Of a stretch of DNA of 64,000 nucleotides, positions 58,531 through 64,000 are shown piece after piece. The stretch covers positions 7,663,390 to 7,727,389 of the forward strand of contig JAMXBB010000008.1 of assembly GCA_024138015.1 (NCBI GenBank), in the 5' to 3' direction. A program made the translations under genes and the position numbers. The DNA comes from Lumnitzera littorea. Taxonomy: Eukaryota > Streptophyta > Magnoliopsida > Myrtales > Combretaceae. Every line of letters begins with the position of its first letter. The stretch's first letter is position 1. The notes under the pieces are model-generated. The model saw only the letters and a list, made by a program, of their open reading frames with translations. It did no database searches and was not told the DNA's origin.

Positions 58531-59305
58531 CAGGACATTCTCGACAGTACCCCTTAGGTATTTGATACTCCTATCAATAAGTTACAAGGTGACATGAGTC
58601 TCTTAGTAATCTCCAAGTCCTAGCTTCCTGAAAATAGACAAAGGCATTAAATTTATACTTGCACCTAAATCAATCAGAACCTTATCAAAATGAAAATTTC
58701 CTAGAATACAAGGAATAGTAAAACTCTCCTAATCTCATTGTTTTCTAGACAGGGTGGATAAATTTTTCTGAATGATCATAAAGCACTCCCTTGTAAGCAT
58801 CATTGGTTCATTACCATCAATCTTTCTCTTCTTGGTAAGCAAATCCTTCATGAATCTAGCATACAAAGGCATCTACTGAAGTGCCTTTGCAAAGGGAATA
58901 TTGATTTGTAGCTTCTTGAAGACATTAAGGAATTTAACGAATTGGGCGTCTAGCTATTGTTGCTTTAGTCTTCTTGGAAAAGGAATCGAAGGAACATATG
59001 GTTTCACTTCCGGTGACTTTTGCTTTGGTTCCTCTTCTACCTACTTCCCTTTTCCTTCCTTTGGATTCTCCACCTTTTCTTTAACTCATTTGTCAACTGT
59101 TTCTACTCCTCAACATAATAGCATTGACATCTCTAGGATTCTCTTCAGTATTGCTAGGTGAAGACCTTAATGGTCTGTTACTTAACTATTGAGAGATTTG
59201 ACTAATCTGATTTTCTAAATTCTGAATAGCCGCCTGTTGATCCTGTAACATGGTGTTAGTCTTTTGCATGTAACTCAACATGAGCTCTTCCATTCTAGAT
59301 TGATT
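58531..59305 (-). pseudogene. Athila gag-protease linker
   Basis: Fills the gap between the gag C-terminus and the protease frame. Its translation is lysine/glutamate-rich with many stops. The plus-strand frame 58901-59161 is a Ser/Phe-rich shadow of it. Confidence 0.55.
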
Positions 59306-59901
59306 CTATTGAGGTAGAGTGTTCCGAGCAAGACCTTGCTTTTGGAATCTAGGCAGTGCTTGAAATCCATTGTTCTCATTTCTCCATGAAAAATTTGGAT
59401 TATAATGCCACCTAGGATTGTATGTGTTAGAATATGGTCGTTGATTATTGCATTGAAAATTGTTGACAAAGTTCACCTGTTCTCCACTAATTGGAGTTGA
59501 GGGATTCTCGGTTAGGCACTTAAGAGTCAAATGTGGTATTGCACATAACTCACAAAAAACAATAAGATTAGCATTAAAAGACTATGCTGAGGTGAGTTTA
59601 CTTACCCGAGTAGTGAAAGCTACAATTTAAGTTGTTAATTGAGACACGGTGTTATTATCGTTAATTGTTGCTACTCTTAACTTGCTTCTCTTGTTTTGCC
59701 AATTATGTGCACTAGAGGCCATCTCTTCTATTAGTGCTCTTGTTTCATCATAGGTCTTGCCCATCAGAGCACTTCCAACTGCAGCATCAACTAAAGATCT
59801 CAATGTCTCATCCAGATTGAGATAGAAAATCTCAATTAAGAGATTATTTGGCAAGCCATGATGTGGGTATTTTTTGATCGCCTCCTTGAATCTCTCCCAT
59901 G
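59306..59901 (-). pseudogene. Athila gag, C-terminal part
   Basis: The upper block, inside frame 59953->59627, reads WERFKEAIKKYPHHGLPNNLLIEIFYLNLDETLRSLVDAAVGSALMGKTYDETRALIEEMASS, the conserved Retrotrans_gag segment. The lower block, 59530->59306, reads EQVNFVNNFQCNNQRPYSNTYNPRWHYNPNFSWRNENN, the Athila gag tail. The residues read before WERF in the open frame come from the inserted LTR, not from gag. The N-terminal part of the same gag lies at 62817-63372 on the far side of the insertion. Confidence 0.85.
59897..59901 (+). repeat. target-site duplication CCATG, left
   Basis: CCATG directly precedes the TG of the solo LTR and recurs directly after its CA at 62812-62816. Removing the LTR and one copy of CCATG restores the gag reading frame. 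Confidence 0.9.
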
Positions 59902-62811
59902 TGTAAGCCTTAAAGTTAAGCCAAGTGACCGTAGGATTAGACTTAGAACACAAAGTTTAGGGTGATTGGTTAGAGGATCCAATCAAACCCAAATTATAAA
60001 CTATTGATAGAAAAATTAGTAAAAACGACCTCGTAAACTTGAATTTAAGAAAATAAATAATAAAATAGGAGACTATAAAATTTTCAAATTTTAAGTATAA
60101 TAATTGTTAATTATCGAAAAAGAGAAAAGTGTAATCTAATAACTAATAAATTACTAGAGATAGATTATATGTATACCAAAAATTATAGAATGACCTAAAT
60201 AATAATTAGGAATGTTCATAAGTACACCATATGTATTTACGTGTAGATAAAAATACGCGAAATTTCTTAAATTGTCTAAAAACTTATTAAATAATTAAGG
60301 AAAATTAGTAATTAATTAAAGAAAAATCAGAAAAAAAGAGGGATAGGGAATGATGTATGTTTGGTCGTGGCAAGTCAGGAGTTGAAGAAGAAAAATTAGT
60401 CAATTAGAATCAAGCAACACAAAAGCCAAAAACTAAGGGATTTGGATAATGTTTTATCTAATTTAATGCACATTAATTACTACCAAGCTCTATAAATAGG
60501 GAAAAAATTTACAAAGCTCCTTTAGATAGTTAGGAATCAGAGAAAAATAGAGAGCTTTGAAATTTAAGAGAAAAACCAGAGAAAGAAAACGAAAAGGAAA
60601 ATTGTGCAGTTAGGGTAAGTGAGCCAAACCCACACACCACCACATGGGACCGAGCCACTACCATCGCCCCACTCCAAACCCACCGTTTAGGCCGGTCGAC
60701 ACACTTAGACCGGAGTTAGACGGCCAAAAGGCATCGAATCGGGTGAATTCCTTATTTGCCTCGATTTTGTATAATTTCTTAAAATTAGTTATTTTAACCA
60801 AAAAATTATGAAACTTGTTATTCTGACGTTTTATTATATGTAGATTTAGGGAAAAATAGTGATTAAGTTTAATCACGTTTGAAAATATAAGGTTCTTAAC
60901 AAATTAAGCAAAACCGAGTATGATTGGAACTACAAATAAATAGGTTTAGGAGTGTAGTTTGGAGCTCAAAATTTTTCTATAAAATGCTTAAGTGATATGG
61001 AACAATGCTATGAAGCCATTTTTTAAAAATTAATTTTTAAAATTTTTAAGTAAATTTTTAGCCCTAAAATGATGGAAAAATTAGGTAATTTTGGAGTTAA
61101 TTAAGTGATTAAGTAATTAATTACTGATTTAAATAGTAATTATATGTTTAGGGATGTTAATCTCTATTGTGGAAACCTAATCCTAGCCTTTGGAATATTA
61201 AGTGTAATTAATTTAGGAATTAGGTAGCAATTATAGGAAATTAGGAATATGTGAAATTGAAATTTAGTAAATATGAAAAATTAAGGTTATTTAGATAATA
61301 TTATAATAAAAATCAGAATATACTAAATCTAAAACAAAATCTAATTGTATAAAAAATGTAAGATTTTCTCACATCAGGAATAAATTCGATACTCCAATTA
61401 GGATTAGCGTGAATCGAATAGTTTAGAATACTAAATTAAGACCCAATAGGATATTAGAATACTTAAGCTTAATGTGATTAATTTAACATTAGGATTCGAG
61501 CATATTTAAGACTTTAGAATCAAAACTAAAATCTAATTTAGGATCCGAACCCCAAAATAGGGTAGAAAGAATCATTAGTACATAATAGGTATATATGGAA
61601 AAAAAAAAGTTAAATTATAACTTAGAATATGAATCCTTAAAGTATAAGTACTAAAAAGACCTATTTGTATTATAGGATACCTAGAGACGAATCAGCTTGC
61701 AACTAAGTGGTTGGGCGATTGAGAAGTTCCAAGTAAGTTAAGTTATTACTTATTGTATTAGAGTATTATTTTTATGGTACTCAGAGACTTAAGATTGTAT
61801 ATGGTTGTGATTGTAAGTAGTTTACGCATGTGTTTGATGTATCTGAATTTGTACTGAAATTTGTGGTATGATTGATTTTGTGTTATGATTGAATTGGTGT
61901 CAATTGTTTGAAAACCTTAAATGAAATTTAATCTTATTCGACTCTAATAACCTAAATTGTCATATATTGCAACCTGTTAGGGGATCATTAGGATTCTCCA
62001 ACCAAATACCGACCCCTTCAAAAGGGATAGCACAGGATTGCATAATGGTCCCTTCTTCATCCTTAGTCGAACTAAGTGACAAGAGAGGAAGTCGCGGTGA
62101 GGGTGAACTCAATGGTTCGAAGGTAGTCACGGGAGGAGCGATATCAACATTGCACAAGCCTGGGTTTGGTTGTGAGCTGCTGCATAATATGGAAACTCCT
62201 TAACCTAGATTAAAGCGGGTGAAATTTCTTTGATTTCACAACGGACCGGACTACGTTGTGCAATGACATTTGATTGTTGCATTGCACGAAAATAATTGTT
62301 TGATAATCTTGTTTGTGTTTGTATACATTTATGAGTCTCCAATTCAACTTACTGTGCTGTAGTTGCTCATACCTTTATAGATCCTTTTGTAGGTCCTGAT
62401 TTCTGAATACTTCAAGTATTATACCGCCTTATAATTATCTAGAGATTAGTTCTTTTGAAGCCAAGAGTGTGAGGATCAATTTACTTAGTAGTGATGTGTA
62501 GCTAGAGTGTCCTTTGTAGTTTGAGGATGAAAGACTGATAGTTATTATGTAAATTAGTGAACTGTTGTATATATATAGAATTTCCTGAGAAGTTCTGTGA
62601 ACTTTACATATAATTATATATGTTTATTAAAAATTTATGGTATTTACCATAAATGTAGTTAAATATTTAATTGGACTATTTACTTCAAAGCGAGGAGTCG
62701 TTGACGCCTCATATAGATCATGTCTATGGTAGGTATTGTAAGGCCAGTTACTATCATAGAATGATTTACACGGCAGGACTATTGCGACTTTACGACTTCG
62801 AGGGCATAACA
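59902..62811 (+). mobile_element. solo LTR (2.9 kb) inserted in Athila gag
   Basis: Starts TGTAAGCCTTAAAG and ends GAGGGCATAACA, with TG..CA termini and a perfect 5-bp duplication CCATG. No second terminal repeat exists inside and no coding frame, so it is a solo LTR left by recombination between the two LTRs of a long-LTR element. CTATAAATAGG at about 60490-60500 is a TATA box about 590 bp from the start. A leader-like segment with CCAAACCCACACACCACC and a C-rich patch follows. Segments 61975-62390 recur at about 25.1-25.5 kb (plus) and 19.9-20.1 kb (minus). Long LTRs of this size are usual in the Tekay/Del chromoviruses, but lineage is not proven. Short open frames in it are incidental. Confidence 0.85.
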
Positions 62812-62816
62812 CCATG
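62812..62816 (+). repeat. target-site duplication CCATG, right
   Basis: Right copy of the duplication described at 59897-59901, immediately after the CA end of the solo LTR. Confidence 0.9.
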
Positions 62817-63372
62817 CCTCATAAAGTGACTCACTACTAAACTTGGTAAAGTTGGTGATGTTATTCATTAGTTTCGCAGCTTTAGTTGGTAGGAAAAATC
62901 TCCTTAAGAACTTCGATGAAAGATTAGCCTAAGTGGTAATTGATTCTTGTGGTAATGAATGAAACCAAGCCTTAGCTTTATCCCTTAGTGAAAAGCAGAA
63001 AAGCTGTAATCTAATAACCTTGTCTATCACATTGTTCATCTTCACTGTATTGCAGTGTTGAAGGAATCCTACAATATACTCGTCAAGACTTTCATTTGGA
63101 TATCCTCCAAACTAATTCGTCTAAACCATCTGAATGAGAAAAGGGTTCAACTCAAAGTTGTTAGCCTAAATGGTAGGCCTCCTTATAGTCGAACCCATCA
63201 CTGTGGGTATCGTATAGTTTCATAGTGCTCATGGAACTCCTTATGTCTGATTATTATCCTTGTTACCTACCATCTCTTCTATCCTTCTTTTGTTCTCTCG
63301 CCTCAATTGATGCAAAGTGTGCTCTATTTCAAAATTTAGTGGTAGAATTTTAGTACTTCTACTCCTACGCAT
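62817..63372 (-). pseudogene. Athila gag, N-terminal part
   Basis: The ATG at 63372 opens MRRSRSTKILPLNFEIEHTL. With stops and shifts the strand then gives ANNFELNPFLIQMV, FGGYPNESLDEYIVGFLQHCNTVK, VIRLQLFCFSLRDKAKAWFHSLP, FLRRFFLPTKAAKLMNNITNF and ESLYEA at the insertion point. This order (NFELKP.., RLRLFPFSLRDKAKxWLxSLP) is diagnostic for Athila/Tat-clade gag. At least four stops make it non-functional. Confidence 0.85.
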
Positions 63373-63422
63373 AAAACACCTACAAAGAGAACAAAAATAA
63401 CATACGTCGTCAAGTGGGCAAC

Positions 63423-63450
63423 CTAGGTTCGATCCCCATCAACGATGCTA
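63423..63450 (-). promoter_or_regulatory. Athila primer-binding site (Asp tRNA type)
   Basis: On the plus strand, GGTTCGATCCCCATCAACGA followed by TGCTA resembles the 3' end of plant tRNA-Asp (T-loop GGTTCGATCCCC, then the acceptor arm), with about five mismatches. On the minus strand it lies six bases inside the 5' LTR end at 63457. tRNA-Asp priming is the usual choice of Athila elements. It is not a tRNA gene: the 5' two-thirds of a tRNA are absent. Confidence 0.7.
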
Positions 63451-63456
63451 AAAACT

Positions 63457-63656
63457 TAATTCACTTAAATTATGTAAATAAAAAGAATGAAGTTGCGAAT
63501 ACTCCAGCAAGTCTACTAGGTCGGAATCAAGTAATATAGAATAAGTAAGGTTGTCGATCCCTCGAGGACTAAAAAATTACTAATCCTATGTTAGTTCTTA
63601 TTAATATTCAGGCAATCAAAATTAAATTAACTAATCTAATAATTACCTTAAAACTA
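63457..63656 (-). mobile_element. truncated Athila 5' LTR
   Basis: 200 bp that align without gaps to 50676-50875 of the 3' LTR, with about 19 differences by eye, nearly all transitions. Beyond 63656 the LTR should continue for another 1.2 kb, but chromovirus RT begins instead. The outer part was deleted. Confidence 0.85.
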
Positions 63657-64000
63657 CTCGCTGTGATATAACACACATTTCTTCAAATTGCCAAATGATT
63701 GCTTAGTATGAAAGATATTAGATACAGATCTCAAATACACGACATGAGCAATGAGGTTGACACTATATACCAAAATATCATCAAAGTAAACAACAATGTA
63801 TTTACTAATCAATGATCTTAAAACATGATCCATGAGTTGCATAAAGGTGCTTAATACGTTTGTAAGTCTAAATAGCATCACCATTTACTTTTATAAACCG
63901 TCTTTCTTTTTGAAAATAGTTTTTTACTCATCTTTAGGTCTCATTTGAATCTGATGGTAGCCACTCTTCAAATCAATTTTTGAAAATACTCACACAACAT
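63654..64000 (-). pseudogene. chromovirus reverse transcriptase fragment, continues past the window edge
   Basis: Minus strand. From the edge: FSKIDLKSGYHQIQMRPKDE, stop, KTIFKKKDG, then the 76-codon frame with FRLTNVLSTFMQLMDHVLRSL, YIVVYFDDILVYS (catalytic YFDD box intact) and FGNLKKCVLYHSE. These are the fingers and palm of a chromovirus-type Ty3 RT. It breaks at 63656 into the Athila LTR; its RNase H half resumes at 50671 on the other side of the Athila element. Confidence 0.85.

Noticed and set aside
62726..62811. Possible short terminal repeat pairing TGTAAGG at 62726 with the LTR start TGTAAGC at 59902
   Set aside because: Similarity ends after about seven bases, so there is no second LTR; the solo-LTR reading stands.
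63423..63450. Possible tRNA gene (T-loop-like GGTTCGATCCCC)
   Set aside because: Only the 3' third of a tRNA is present, and it sits at the LTR inner end in PBS orientation, so it is the Athila primer-binding site.
1..64000. A previously undescribed gene system or operon-like cluster
   Set aside because: Apart from RBOHF, the LEA_2 gene and one orphan exon-like frame, all recognisable coding content belongs to known retroelement lineages.

Overview
The window is nuclear DNA of a flowering plant, very probably a eudicot. The evidence is AT-rich intergenic sequence, GT-AG introns of 87 bp to 4.3 kb, plant LTR-retrotransposon lineages (Athila, chromovirus, Ty1/copia, TRIM-like), MITE-like elements, and two recognisable plant genes, both on the minus strand. 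No rRNA, tRNA gene or CRISPR array was seen. The species cannot be named from the sequence.

Host genes. (1) 46056->33559: a complete respiratory burst oxidase (plant NADPH oxidase) of the RBOHF type. It has 14 exons, all 13 introns are GT-AG, and the exons sum to 2844 bp (947 codons plus stop). The EF-hand, the four haem histidines, the FAD motif and the NADPH motif are all present. (2) 5472->4867: a single-exon 201-residue LEA_2/NDR1-like membrane protein resembling Arabidopsis At1g64065. In Arabidopsis, RBOHF (At1g64060) is the neighbour of At1g64065, so this looks like conserved microsynteny stretched to about 28 kb by repeats. An exon-like open frame of unknown identity lies just downstream of RBOHF (33299->33105).

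Layout. 0-4.8 kb: AT-rich intergenic sequence with a possible old LTR. 4.9-5.6 kb: LEA_2 gene and its TATA box. 5.6-11.6 kb: intergenic, with a Tourist-like MITE and a foldback element flanked by a direct repeat. 11.6-15.2 kb: a small decayed Ty3 element (two LTRs, PBS, protease fragment) apparently inside a Ty1/copia LTR, then copia RNase H remains. 16.4-16.8 kb: a tandem repeat. 18.4-29.6 kb: a hAT-like MITE, a second copia RT fragment, two diverged copies of a long-LTR family, and a 5' copia half (integrase, gag, PBS, LTR). 30-33 kb: local tandem duplications. 33.1-46.3 kb: RBOHF. 48.0-49.3 kb: a tandem array of TRIM-like units. 50.0-64.0 kb: three nested retroelements.

The nest at 50-64 kb is the clearest structural story. 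A minus-strand chromovirus (RT at the right edge, RNase H and integrase at 49.99-50.67 kb) was split by a minus-strand Athila element. The Athila gag was then split by a 2.9-kb solo LTR at 59902-62811 with TG..CA ends and a 5-bp duplication CCATG. A later deletion removed most of the Athila 5' LTR and part of the chromovirus. All retroelement reading frames carry stops or frameshifts. I found no convincing previously unknown biological system; the most unusual items are the TRIM array, the nest, and the orphan exon-like frame next to RBOHF.
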